From assembly GCA_017537745.1 (NCBI GenBank), contig JAFYKF010000009.1, forward strand, positions 1 to 64,000: a DNA stretch of 64,000 nucleotides, written 5' to 3'. Below are positions 51,120 through 59,767 of the stretch, piece by piece. Origin of the DNA: Candidatus Saccharimonadota bacterium. GTDB lineage: Bacteria; Patescibacteriota; Saccharimonadia; Saccharimonadales; Saccharimonadaceae. A model generated the notes under the pieces. It worked only from the letters and a program-made list of their open reading frames with translations, made no database searches and was not told the origin of the DNA. Numbering within the stretch: position 1 is the stretch's first letter; each line of letters opens with the position of its first letter. Made by a program: the position numbers and the translations under genes.

Positions 51120-51282
51120 TATACCTCCTGTCAGCTGTTCAACCTTATTTTTATATGACCTTATTTTGAGGGCAACTAGTGGTAATGCTTGTTTTAGCAC
51201 CCTACATTTAGCGTCTTATTACTATAATACACCACCACATGTAGTATTACAATACTTTTATGCTAAAATTGTAAAAAATACA
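51120..51282 (-). promoter_or_regulatory. nrdD upstream region with two overlapping palindromes
   Basis: ACCACATGTAGT (51234-51245, one mismatch between half-sites) and GTATT-AC-AATAC (51244-51255) overlap. A weak minus-strand -10 TATTAT follows near 51231-51226. The layout suits an operator such as NrdR, but the classical NrdR box is not matched, so the regulator is unknown. Confidence 0.35.
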
Positions 51283-51322
51283 ACAAAAAAAGAGTGGCCC
51301 CGCACCACAAGGGTGCAGGGCC
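51283..51322 (-). terminator. Strong terminator of gene 51336-52019
   Basis: GGCCCTGCACC-CTTGT-GGTGCGGGGCC on the minus strand with one mismatch, then ACTCTTTTTTTG. Confidence 0.9.
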
Positions 51323-51335
51323 GATTTGCCGATTG

Positions 51336-52019
51336 TCAGTCGAGACTGTATGTCTCAAGAAACTCCGCACGACGGATGCAGTAGAACCACATCTCGTCAT
51401 CACCGCCGCCAGTGTCGCTCTCGTCGAGAACGAGGAAATCGCCCACATTGAGCTGGGTCGCCTCGGCATTGCCGAATGGATCAGTCGTAGCGTAGGAGTC
51501 GACGCAGGCCATGAGGCCGGCGTCATAAAGCCTCTGAGTCACCTCCACGCAGAGCCGCTTCTCAGCCGGCGAGGTCACAAGCAGCAGATCCTTGTTGAAG
51601 TTGCAGAACATGTCCGCAAACATCAACTGCTCGTCGTGATCGGTGATGAGACTGAGCACCTCGGAGAGGTTCAGCACCGCCGAAGCGGAGTTTGTGCCGA
51701 TCAGGCGAACTTTGCTGGGATCGCTGAGGGACTTCGCCACCTTGCTGTGGGTCCAGGTATAGGCGTCAGGCCGTCCACCCGTCATAAGCACGTGACCGTT
51801 GATCACTCGCATAACCACCTGAAAAGTGGCCTCGTCGTAATCGCAGCCGGCAGGCTGTTCCTTGGTCTTCACCTTCATGGCCATCACCATTCCGAGCAGC
51901 CCCAGATCGCTCCACTTGGGGAAAACGATATTGTCGAGCTGAAGCTTGGTGCAGGGCCGAAGATAGTTCTGAACCATCCCACGGATCGCAAAGTTGGTGT
52001 TCTTTTTGTTGAGTTTCAT
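51336..52019 (-). CDS. Uncharacterised GC-rich orphan protein
   Basis: 227 residues from ATG 52019, preceded by a GGGGGTAAGAG site. Soluble, alpha/beta-looking, with strands such as VVMRVINGHVLMTGG and DLLLVTSPAEKRLCVEV, and an acidic glycine loop near the end (DESDTGGGDDEMW). No signal peptide; no family recognised. It is flanked by a full-consensus promoter and a strong terminator, and its GC content is far above the nrdD and HExxH genes beside it, like the genes near 5.1, 7.2 and 11.3 kb. Probably a high-expression accessory gene. Confidence 0.72.
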   Translation of the reverse strand: MKLNKKNTNFAIRGMVQNYLRPCTKLQLDNIVFPKWSDLGLLGMVMAMKVKTKEQPAGCDYDEATFQVVMRVINGHVLMTGGRPDAYTWTHSKVAKSLSDPSKVRLIGTNSASAVLNLSEVLSLITDHDEQLMFADMFCNFNKDLLLVTSPAEKRLCVEVTQRLYDAGLMACVDSYATTDPFGNAEATQLNVGDFLVLDESDTGGGDDEMWFYCIRRAEFLETYSLD

Positions 52020-52162
52020 GTCTCTTACCCCCGTTTTATGTTTAGAGCCTTTATCAGCTCGTTCTGACTGCTTAGATAAGTAATCAAGACGAGCCAATAA
52101 AGATGAAACTATTACAATCGGTTTTAAATGTACAATATTGCATTTATCGTAATAACCTTATA
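52020..52162 (-). promoter_or_regulatory. About 135-base structured leader of gene 51336-52019
   Basis: Holds a stem GCTCGT...ACGAGC near 52057-52096 and a second GAGC...GCTC pair near 52044-52060. Function unknown; length and pairing suggest post-transcriptional control. Confidence 0.4.
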
Positions 52163-52191
52163 ATTATAGCACACTTTTGAAATCTTGTCAA
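52163..52191 (-). promoter_or_regulatory. Full-consensus sigma70 promoter of gene 51336-52019
   Basis: On the minus strand TTGACA (52191-52186), 17-base spacer ending in TGC, TATAAT (52168-52163): both consensus boxes plus extended -10. Confidence 0.92.
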
Positions 52192-52284
52192 GAGAATAAG
52201 ATATGAAGGCAAAAGTATTATAAATATGACAATAGCCCACAATTCTCAAAAAAATGATAAAATAAATAGAAATAGGAGGCTAGC

Positions 52285-53991
52285 ATGAACGGCGAAAATC
52301 TAGACAGTACAGTTAGAATCACCCCGTGGGATTCTCTTGCCGAGGCACCGAAAGCCAGCATTTTTGAAAAATGGAGTAGAGGCTTAGAGCACATAAAGAA
52401 AGCGCACGACAACCCCTTCGAAGTAGATCTTCAAGAGTTCTTAGACGAAAAAGAGCTGAGAGCGGCCACTGCCGATAAATCTCCCGCCGAAGTAGCAGAA
52501 ATCGAAGCCAAAAACCTTGAAGCGCTTCAACATAATAATGAAGAATTTAGTAAATTGGACGAAAAAATAATTGATATATCCGAATTACCACAGGAAGAAC
52601 GAGACGCACTATACCAAGCAGAAGACACGCCAGATTCAGTCAGGGCCATCATCGCCTGCATAGATATTATAAATATGCCCGACACCGAAATGACAGACGA
52701 TGATAGAACGAAGCTACATCATGTCATGGCTTTAGAAATGGCACACTATGGTCTTAAAATCGTCAGCGCACGAAAACAATTAGCCGAAAGTGGTGCTCAC
52801 TTCAAAATTTTAACCAAAAAAGAACGCGAAGCAGTCGAACCGGGCTCATTGGAAGATATAGCTTCGGCAGCCTTAGAATCATTTGTAATGAATCCAAACT
52901 ATGGTCCTGAACGCATTGTAGAATATGACGATTATCTCAACAGAATAAAACTAGACTGCACAAAAAGAAGAATCGTTAAAGAAAAAGGGGTCAGAAAAGT
53001 AGAAGGAGAGGTCGACCTCGAAGAATTCCAAGAACGCGCAACGGAATCAATGAGTGAATATCTATTAGATGCGAACAGTTTATCTGAAGAAAAATTATTT
53101 ACACAATCAGAATTCGCTGCCATACAAGGTAGAGTGGCAGAATTCGAAGCCAAAAAGAAATCTGGGCACCACTTTGAAACAAACGCAGAAAGAGACGGCA
53201 ATAGGGTGCAAGTAATTAACGAAAAAGAAAGAAGAATCGAACGAAAAGGACTGAACCGTCGCGCAGAAGGGTTTCGAGAGGAAGTTGCAAAAAGAATTCA
53301 ATCAGCAAACCGAGCTATTTTTAAATACAACAAAAAAATAGCAAAAATTGAAGTAAAACCATGGGCAGAGAAGATAGATTTAAGTCACATTGAAGAAATA
53401 AATAAAGATGAGAACCTGCCTTACGAAGAAAAATGCAAACGAATAGTAAGCTATTTGCAAGAAGTATTTGATATTCATAATAAAAAAAGGGACGGCAGTA
53501 GCGAACCAATCGGATTAAAATGGTTTAAATATAGAAAAGAAGGAGAAGAGTCAACTTCGAACGAGATTAAAGATGAAGACGGCGAAGATGATGGATTACC
53601 AGTCAAAGATAGAAAAACTCTAGGTTATTATAAAGATTCCGAAAAAAGCATCTTTTTACCTAAACAAGATGAAACGGTGCGTACCCTGCATCCAGACACA
53701 ATAGGTACAATTATACATGAGATGTGGCATGCTAAACAATATGACTTAGTTCAAAACGCTCAGCAAACCCGAATTCCGCAAGACGAACTTAAAGCACACT
53801 ATTATACTATGAATAAAGAAGCATATATTACATCAGGCAAGACCAAAAAGGATTGGAAAAAATACTATCAGCAAATCATGGAAATTGAGGCTTTCACGAT
53901 AGACAATATATTTACCGAACATCTCAAGAGAACCCAAAATGCCAGAAGCGGAAGAAAAGTATTACAAGCATTTTTTCACAGACAACGTTAA
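52285..53991 (+). CDS. Large cytosolic-looking protein with C-terminal HExxH zincin motif
   Basis: 568 residues, highly charged, rich in Glu/Lys, mostly helical with coiled-coil-like stretches. Near the C-terminus IIHEMWHAKQY (HEMWH at 478-482) gives a zinc metallopeptidase motif, with a possible third ligand in EIEAFTIDN about 51 residues later. No signal peptide or membrane helix. I cannot name a family; a secreted effector exported by a non-Sec route, or an intracellular protease, are both possible. GGAGG lies before the ATG. Monocistronic, followed by convergent tRNA-Val. Confidence 0.75.
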   Translation: MNGENLDSTVRITPWDSLAEAPKASIFEKWSRGLEHIKKAHDNPFEVDLQEFLDEKELRAATADKSPAEVAEIEAKNLEALQHNNEEFSKLDEKIIDISELPQEERDALYQAEDTPDSVRAIIACIDIINMPDTEMTDDDRTKLHHVMALEMAHYGLKIVSARKQLAESGAHFKILTKKEREAVEPGSLEDIASAALESFVMNPNYGPERIVEYDDYLNRIKLDCTKRRIVKEKGVRKVEGEVDLEEFQERATESMSEYLLDANSLSEEKLFTQSEFAAIQGRVAEFEAKKKSGHHFETNAERDGNRVQVINEKERRIERKGLNRRAEGFREEVAKRIQSANRAIFKYNKKIAKIEVKPWAEKIDLSHIEEINKDENLPYEEKCKRIVSYLQEVFDIHNKKRDGSSEPIGLKWFKYRKEGEESTSNEIKDEDGEDDGLPVKDRKTLGYYKDSEKSIFLPKQDETVRTLHPDTIGTIIHEMWHAKQYDLVQNAQQTRIPQDELKAHYYTMNKEAYITSGKTKKDWKKYYQQIMEIEAFTIDNIFTEHLKRTQNARSGRKVLQAFFHRQR

Positions 53992-54025
53992 TTCGCAACT
54001 AATTCAAGATGTCACCAACAAAAAA

Positions 54026-54102
54026 TGGTGGATTCTACAGGATTCGAACCTGTGACCTCACGAATGTGAATCGTGCGCTCTAGCCAACTGAGCTAAGAAT
54101 CC
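54026..54102 (-). tRNA. tRNA-Val (anticodon CAC)
   Basis: 77 bases with encoded CCA. Acceptor GGATTCT/AGAATCC, anticodon stem CACGA/TCGTG around TTCACAT, T-loop TTCGAAT. Confidence 0.94.
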
Positions 54103-54115
54103 ATCATCAAAAGTA

Positions 54116-54124
54116 TGTTATAAT
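54116..54124 (+). promoter_or_regulatory. Extended -10 promoter, leaderless, of prfA-prmC
   Basis: TGTTATAAT then six bases to ATG 54131. Confidence 0.7.
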
Positions 54125-54130
54125 TATACC

Positions 54131-55168
54131 ATGGATTTAGAAAAAACAAAAGAAGAGCTCGCTACAATTGAAGATTTTTTGGCTCGTCCAGATAGCTATA
54201 GCAACCCAAGTTTCGCAGCTAAAGCCAAACGTGCATCAACTCTCCGCGAGATTATTGAATTAGACGCCAAGATTAAAGCTGACGAAAAGAGTCTAGCTGA
54301 AGCCGAAGCACTTGTAGACGACCCAGATCTAAGCGAAATCGCCAAGGCCGACGTCGAAACACTCAAGGTAGCTATCCCCGAATTAAAAGCTAGATTAGAG
54401 GAACTCCTAATTCCCCGCGACCCCGAAGACGACAAGCCAGCCATTTTTGAAATTCGCGCCGGAGCCGGCGGTGACGAAGCATCGCTCTTTGCCAGTGAAC
54501 TGTATCGCTTATATCTAAAATATGCCGAAAGACATGAACTAAAATTTGAGTTAATGTCACAAAATGAAAATGAAGCCGGCGGCATGAAAGAAGTGATTTT
54601 TAAAATCAGCGGTGACAATGCCTATGGCCGACTCAAATTCGAAGGCGGCGTACATCGCGTCCAACGCGTACCAGTCACCGAATCACAGGGCCGAATTCAT
54701 ACTAGTACTGCTACCGTCGCCGTCCTTCCTGAAGCAGCCGAAGAAGACCTCGAAATTAAACCAGAAGACCTCCGTATTGACATTTACCGCTCTGGCGGAC
54801 ATGGCGGTCAAGGTGTTAACACTACCGATTCCGCCGTACGCATTACTCATATTCCTACCGGCATAGTTGTCGCGATGCAAGACGAACGCTCCCAACAACA
54901 AAACCGCGTCAAAGCTATGAATATTCTCCGTTCCCGCCTGCTCGAGCGCAAAAAAGAAGAAGAAACGAAAAATGCCAGCGAAGCGCGCAAATCCCTCATC
55001 GGTACCGGCGATCGCAGCGAAAAAATCCGCACCTATAATTTCCCTCGAGACCGCGTCACCGACCACCGCATCCACTACTCGCGCAGCAATATAAATGCAG
55101 TCATGGATGGTGATATTGATGATATAATTTCCGAACTAATTAAGCATGAACGAAGCCTCTCAAACTAA
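54131..55168 (+). CDS. prfA: Peptide chain release factor 1
   Basis: 345 residues. RF1 features: GGQ loop in [20 protein letters not shown], the P-x-T anticodon-like tripeptide PVT in [15 protein letters not shown], and the acidic [11 protein letters not shown] stretch. It releases peptides at UAA and UAG. Slightly short at the N-terminus. The next gene, prmC, which methylates the GGQ glutamine, overlaps by 23 bases. Confidence 0.96.
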   Translation: MDLEKTKEELATIEDFLARPDSYSNPSFAAKAKRASTLREIIELDAKIKADEKSLAEAEALVDDPDLSEIAKADVETLKVAIPELKARLEELLIPRDPEDDKPAIFEIRAGAGGDEASLFASELYRLYLKYAERHELKFELMSQNENEAGGMKEVIFKISGDNAYGRLKFEGGVHRVQRVPVTESQGRIHTSTATVAVLPEAAEEDLEIKPEDLRIDIYRSGGHGGQGVNTTDSAVRITHIPTGIVVAMQDERSQQQNRVKAMNILRSRLLERKKEEETKNASEARKSLIGTGDRSEKIRTYNFPRDRVTDHRIHYSRSNINAVMDGDIDDIISELIKHERSLSN

Positions 55169-55796
55169 AGATTTTTATGGACGTGATTTTTTGATAACAC
55201 CAGATGTCTTAATTCCCCGTCCCGAAACAGAACAGTTAATCGATCAGGTTTTAATTCTCGCGGGGAAACCTTACCTGCCAGGAGTTAAGTCAACAAAAAG
55301 AGTTTTACCACAAAAACCAATTATTATAGATGTTGGCACCGGCTCCGGCTGTATTGCTATAACCATCAAAAAAGAACTACCTAATGCAGAAGTTTATGCT
55401 ACAGACATCTCAGAAAAAGCCCTCAAAATAGCACAAAAAAACGCCGAAAATCTCGACGCGCCTATAAATACCATTATATCATATTTACTCGAAAAAGTAA
55501 AGAGTAGGGAGCTCCCCACCCCTGATTTAGTTGTCGCAAACCTCCCATATGTTGATAAAAACTGGGACTGGCTCGACAAAGAATCACTTTCCAAAGAACC
55601 AGAATTTGCACTCTATGCTGAAGATAAAGGTCTCAAATTGATCAAAGAACTAATTAAAGAAGTGGTGGAACTAAAAATAAAACATCTCATCCTCGAAGCC
55701 GACCCCTGCCAACATGAAGAAATCAAACAATACGCCAAAAAAGCGGGCCTCCAATTTAAAGAGACCCGCGGGTTTATCATCTATTTCTCAGTGTAA
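55146..55796 (+). CDS. prmC: Release factor glutamine methyltransferase, N-terminally short
   Basis: 216 residues against about 280 in most PrmC. The N-terminal helical domain is missing and the protein begins at [23 protein letters not shown] motif [13 protein letters not shown] and [10 protein letters not shown] are normal, but the substrate motif NPPY reads NLPY. The context next to prfA makes the role clear. The first Pro of NPPY is usually conserved, so efficiency may differ. The 3' end overlaps convergent htrA by 16 bases. Confidence 0.9.
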   Translation: MNEASQTKDFYGRDFLITPDVLIPRPETEQLIDQVLILAGKPYLPGVKSTKRVLPQKPIIIDVGTGSGCIAITIKKELPNAEVYATDISEKALKIAQKNAENLDAPINTIISYLLEKVKSRELPTPDLVVANLPYVDKNWDWLDKESLSKEPEFALYAEDKGLKLIKELIKEVVELKIKHLILEADPCQHEEIKQYAKKAGLQFKETRGFIIYFSV

Positions 55797-56965
55797 GCAC
55801 CAAGTGTAATATTAATCGCAATTTCCTTACCTTCACGAATAACAGTTAGCTGCACCGTGTCACCTGGCTGATATTCGCCAATCAACGATGAAAGTGAGCC
55901 TCTAGTACCAATCTTAACACCATTTATAGCTGTAATTATATCTTTATTTTTCAACCCTGCCTTTTCGGCTGGACTGCCAGAAATTACAGCCGAATAAGCC
56001 GATGAATTATAAAGATAGACACCCTCACTTACTGGCAAATTATAAGTTTTCATCACCTCAGGTGTTATTTCTATGCTATAAACACCAACGTAGGCGCGCG
56101 AGGCCTTACCAGACTCTTTAAGCTGTGTCAGCATACCTTTTACAGAAGAAATTGGAATTGCGAAACCCATATTCTCAGCTGAAGAAGAAGTAGCAGTGTT
56201 AATGCCAATTACTTCACCAGCCGCATTTACAAGTGGGCCACCAGAATTACCTGAATTAATCGCTGCGTCTGTTTGAATCATATCAGTTAATTGCTCGCTC
56301 ATTGAACCGGTGGAATCAGTAGCCGTCAAACTACGACCAGTACCAGAGATAATACCCGAAGTTACAGAATTTTGATACTGACCAAGCGCATTACCAATTG
56401 CAATCACTTGCTGACCAACCGAAATAGTCTTTGAATCACCCAGGGTAGCAGCTTTTAAATCAGACACGTCTTTAACCTTCAAAAAAGCGACATCATTCAA
56501 AGGATCCACAGCGGAAACTTCGACGTCTTTATAAGTCGTACCGTCATCTAAGACCACTGAAATAGTTTTTGCACCATCAATGACGTGTTTATTAGTCAAA
56601 ATATATCCATCCTCAGTCACAATAATGCCAGTACCAGCAGCTTCAGAAGTATAACTCTGCCCAAAATAGCTAGTAGACACCACGGAAGTTACAATAGAGA
56701 CAACGCTCTCGCTAACCTTATCAACAATATCAGCTACCGAACCTTCAACAAAACTTGCCATATTTCCATCTACGCCGCTAGCACTAAGAATAGTCAAAGG
56801 TGTATTAGCTTTTTCATAGCTAAGATAAGAAAACACACCACTTGCGCCACTCAGAGCAACCGCCACGCAAGACAAAGTAATAGCTAGAGTATTTCCGTTG
56901 GACTTTTTTTCAACTTTCACCTCCTTGTTTTCTTCCGCTTCAACATTTTTAGGTTGTTTTACCAT
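55781..56965 (-). CDS. HtrA/DegP-like serine protease, membrane-anchored
   Basis: 394 residues. N-terminal anchor (LAITLSCVAVALSGASGVFSYL); trypsin-like domain with triad His in TNKHVID, Asp in PLNDVAFLKV and Ser in NSGNSGGPLV; one C-terminal PDZ domain (AGLKNKDIITAINGVKIG). Degrades or refolds misfolded exported proteins; with several giant secreted proteins here its load is likely high. AGGAGG-like site before the ATG. Confidence 0.95.
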   Translation of the reverse strand: MVKQPKNVEAEENKEVKVEKKSNGNTLAITLSCVAVALSGASGVFSYLSYEKANTPLTILSASGVDGNMASFVEGSVADIVDKVSESVVSIVTSVVSTSYFGQSYTSEAAGTGIIVTEDGYILTNKHVIDGAKTISVVLDDGTTYKDVEVSAVDPLNDVAFLKVKDVSDLKAATLGDSKTISVGQQVIAIGNALGQYQNSVTSGIISGTGRSLTATDSTGSMSEQLTDMIQTDAAINSGNSGGPLVNAAGEVIGINTATSSSAENMGFAIPISSVKGMLTQLKESGKASRAYVGVYSIEITPEVMKTYNLPVSEGVYLYNSSAYSAVISGSPAEKAGLKNKDIITAINGVKIGTRGSLSSLIGEYQPGDTVQLTVIREGKEIAINITLGAYTEK

Positions 56966-56982
56966 CTTACCTCCTTTTTTAC

Positions 56983-57765
56983 TTAAATATTAAATATCGG
57001 ATTGCTGAAGAATAGAACAATAATACCGATCAAAATCACGCCGAATAATACCGGCCCCACAATGTCACGAAAACGAAAATCATCTTGATATTTTATCATT
57101 GCCTGGCGCGCGTAATTATATACAAAAGCAAATATCGTCAAGATAATCGCAACCTGCGGAATACGAATTCCAGTACGTCCAAACGTATAAATTATTCCCC
57201 ATGCATTACACATCCAGGCGACCTCAGCAAATATCAAACCACAAATTAAGGTAGTTAAAGTATAATCCCTGTCACTTGTTTGCGATAAAACGTGGCGACT
57301 TGCAGCATAACCAACTAAGAAAGAAAGCACCACGGCCACAATTGAGTTTAAACTAGCAGACATGATTGTGACAGCCGAAATACCCAAGAAAACCGCTATC
57401 AATGATTGTGCCAAAGTGGCTGCCTCGCTGGACATAGGTTTAATAATTATCAGCCAAATCACATATATAATCATCAAAATGAAATGTACCGGCAATAATG
57501 CGCTACCAGCGTAATAAGAGAGCAAAACAATCGAAAGACCAACTAGCAAATCAACAAGATTGGATTTAATATTTAGCCACAAATACCGTCGACGTACGGC
57601 AAAAATACGCCATTTCGAAACTAGAACCAACAAGATGCCGAGCACCGGATTCCCGCTGAACACAGTCATAAGCACCGCGCTAATCCCAAGCATTATATTT
57701 AGAAAAACGTGCACCGCATTAGATGCAATATTTCTTGATTTACGTACAAATACAAAATCTGCCAT
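56983..57765 (-). CDS. Multi-pass membrane protein
   Basis: About 260 residues. Eight or so hydrophobic segments (VFLNIMLGISAVLMTVFSG, VDLLVGLSIVLLSYYAGSALL, FILMIIYVIWLIII, VVLSFLVGYAAS, LFGVILIGIIVLFFSNPIF). No family recognised. Start set at ATG 57765, nine bases after TGATATAAT; a GTG two codons upstream is too close to the -10. It lies 17 bases before htrA on the same strand, so the two may be co-transcribed. Confidence 0.75.
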   Translation of the reverse strand: MADFVFVRKSRNIASNAVHVFLNIMLGISAVLMTVFSGNPVLGILLVLVSKWRIFAVRRRYLWLNIKSNLVDLLVGLSIVLLSYYAGSALLPVHFILMIIYVIWLIIIKPMSSEAATLAQSLIAVFLGISAVTIMSASLNSIVAVVLSFLVGYAASRHVLSQTSDRDYTLTTLICGLIFAEVAWMCNAWGIIYTFGRTGIRIPQVAIILTIFAFVYNYARQAMIKYQDDFRFRDIVGPVLFGVILIGIIVLFFSNPIFNI

Positions 57766-57774
57766 ATACACTAT

Positions 57775-57783
57775 ATTATATCA
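57775..57783 (-). promoter_or_regulatory. Extended -10 promoter of the membrane protein-htrA pair
   Basis: TGATATAAT on the minus strand, gap of nine to ATG 57765. Confidence 0.6.
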
Positions 57784-57840
57784 AAAATCTGAAATAAATC
57801 TTAAAAAACCGATTTAGCTTATTTTTTAAAAACAAAATCG

Positions 57841-57849
57841 TGTTATAAT
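57841..57849 (+). promoter_or_regulatory. Extended -10 promoter, leaderless, of lepB
   Basis: TGTTATAAT then six bases to ATG 57856. Confidence 0.7.
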
Positions 57850-57855
57850 AAAAGA

Positions 57856-58539
57856 ATGAATCCGACATTTTTTCAAAAACACCCATTACTAAAAGACATC
57901 TTTAGCCTAGGTGCTTTTGTGGTCGCAATCGTAATTGGTACGCTAATATTAAATACTTATATCTATCGCTCATACAATGTTGTAGGTAAAAGTATGGAAA
58001 ACACACTACACGATGAAGACCGCGTAATTGTCAACCGTGCCGCAGTGTCTTGGGCGCATTTCTTAGGGCAAGAATACATCCCCGAACGAGGGCAAATTAT
58101 CGTATTTATGAACGAAGATAGCGAAGCCGTCGAAGCTTATAAACAAAATGGGGTCCAAAACCCCGTTACCTGTACCGTCCCGAGCAATGCCAAAGACCAA
58201 TACATTATTAAGCGCGTAATCGCCTTTCCAGGCGAACGCGTTGTAGTAAAAGATGGCATCATGACCATCTATCAATGGGATGAAGAAAAGAATGATTGGA
58301 ATGAAGGCACAATTTACGACAACGAATGGCGCCTCTCCGACACTGAAGGCCCCAAAGAACACACTTCCGGCGAAGTCGATACCGTCGTACCAAAAGGTGA
58401 ATTATTTGTATCAGGTGATAATCGCGAAGGCTCAAACTCCTGGGATTCACGCAACGGACTTGGCACTATTCCATACTGCCGCGTAATTGGTCCAGTTGTC
58501 CTTAGACTTTTCCCATTTGATAAAATCCGTAGCTTCTAA
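57856..58539 (+). CDS. lepB: Signal peptidase I
   Basis: 227 residues. One N-terminal membrane helix (FSLGAFVVAIVIGTLILNTYI), the catalytic Ser in VVGKSMENTLHDEDRV, the catalytic Lys in YIIKRVIAFPGERV, and the conserved GDNREGSNSWDSR box. Cleaves signal peptides of Sec substrates such as the giant FISUMP proteins. Leaderless promoter. Confidence 0.96.
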   Translation: MNPTFFQKHPLLKDIFSLGAFVVAIVIGTLILNTYIYRSYNVVGKSMENTLHDEDRVIVNRAAVSWAHFLGQEYIPERGQIIVFMNEDSEAVEAYKQNGVQNPVTCTVPSNAKDQYIIKRVIAFPGERVVVKDGIMTIYQWDEEKNDWNEGTIYDNEWRLSDTEGPKEHTSGEVDTVVPKGELFVSGDNREGSNSWDSRNGLGTIPYCRVIGPVVLRLFPFDKIRSF

Positions 58540-58562
58540 CTAGCAATTAACTTCAAAATTAA

Positions 58563-59732
58563 TTAATCGGATATCTCACCAATCATTTTTACCGACTCGG
58601 CTTCTGGCAATTCTTCTACATCACGAAGCTTGCGCTCAATCGTGCGCGAAGTAGTTTTAGCAGACTCAATCTTACTCGCAGATTCAACTAGTTTCTTCTG
58701 TACACCTTCAAGCAAATCAGAAAACTTGCCAAATTGTGTTTTAACAGCACCGAGAGTCTGCCACACTTCAGCCGAGCGTTTCTCGATAGCCACAGTCTTA
58801 AAGCCCATCAAAAGACCATTTAAAGCCACCGGCAAAGTCGAAGGGCTCGCAACAGAAACGTGATATTTCTGCCTTAATTCGTCAGACAAACCCGGAATCC
58901 GCAATATTTCAGCATATAAAGATTCCGTCGGCACAAACATCATACCAAAATCAGTTGTCATTGGTGGATCAAGATATTTTGTAGAAATCTTTTTAGCTTG
59001 TTCTTTAACGTCAGCCGCCAAAGCTTTTGAGTATTTCTCAATTTCTGCTTTGTCACCATTATCATAAGCCGCAATCAATCTAGAATAATTTTCTACCGGG
59101 AATTTACTATCAATTGGTAAATAAACCAAATTATCTGCATCTTTACCCGGCATTTTAATTGCAAATTCAACACGATCACTACTTCCCTTTTTCGTAGCCA
59201 CGTTTTCTTCGTATTGTGATTTATTCAAAATATCCTGAATGATAGCACCGAGCTGAACTTCACCATAGATTCCACGAGTTTTAACGCCCTCCATGACTTT
59301 TTTGAGACTACCGACTTCCGAAGTCATATTCCTAACTTCGCCCAAACCTTGGTAAACTTGCGTAAGTTGCGCCGAAATAGACTTAAAACTCTCATTAAAG
59401 CGTTTTTCAACCGAAGCCTTCAATTTTTCATCCACGGTCTCCCGCATTTCCTCAAGTTTCTTCTCGTTACTGCTCCTCACCTGTTCAAGACTCTTCTCGT
59501 TGCTAGTTTGCATCCTTTCAAGATTTTCAGCGATTTCTTTGCGATTTTCACGAAAGTTACGATCAATCGCAGGGTTAATTTTGCCAACCTCACCTTCGAC
59601 ACGAATTAACCGCTCTTCCATCGATTTAAAATCCGTAGCATTTTGCCCACTAGACTTGCGAAGCAACAAAACAATTACTATTATTAATAAAATAATTATT
59701 ATAACCCCCACAACACCTAAAATTATATCCAT
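58563..59732 (-). CDS. rmuC: DNA recombination protein RmuC
   Basis: 389 residues. N-terminal membrane helix (GVVGVIIIILLIIVIVLLL), a long coiled coil (residues 35-130), then the RmuC nuclease-like domain: GVKTRGIYGEVQLGAII, VEFAIKMPG, YLPIDSKFPVENYSRL and FGMMFVPTESLYAE. RmuC limits inversions between short repeats in E. coli; the core is PD-(D/E)XK-like. Leaderless promoter TGTTAGAAT-N6-ATG. Confidence 0.93.
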   Translation of the reverse strand: MDIILGVVGVIIIILLIIVIVLLLRKSSGQNATDFKSMEERLIRVEGEVGKINPAIDRNFRENRKEIAENLERMQTSNEKSLEQVRSSNEKKLEEMRETVDEKLKASVEKRFNESFKSISAQLTQVYQGLGEVRNMTSEVGSLKKVMEGVKTRGIYGEVQLGAIIQDILNKSQYEENVATKKGSSDRVEFAIKMPGKDADNLVYLPIDSKFPVENYSRLIAAYDNGDKAEIEKYSKALAADVKEQAKKISTKYLDPPMTTDFGMMFVPTESLYAEILRIPGLSDELRQKYHVSVASPSTLPVALNGLLMGFKTVAIEKRSAEVWQTLGAVKTQFGKFSDLLEGVQKKLVESASKIESAKTTSRTIERKLRDVEELPEAESVKMIGEISD

Positions 59733-59738
59733 AAACTT

Positions 59739-59747
59739 ATTCTAACA
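59739..59747 (-). promoter_or_regulatory. Extended -10 promoter, leaderless, of rmuC
   Basis: TGTTAGAAT then six bases to ATG 59732 on the minus strand. Confidence 0.6.
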
Positions 59748-59767
59748 CATTTCGTAAAATATGAAAA

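Noticed and set aside
51294-52067. 257-residue plus-strand ORF
   Set aside because: Antisense to gene 51336-52019. The minus-strand frame has a consensus promoter, a ribosome binding site and a terminator; the plus frame begins within the terminator.
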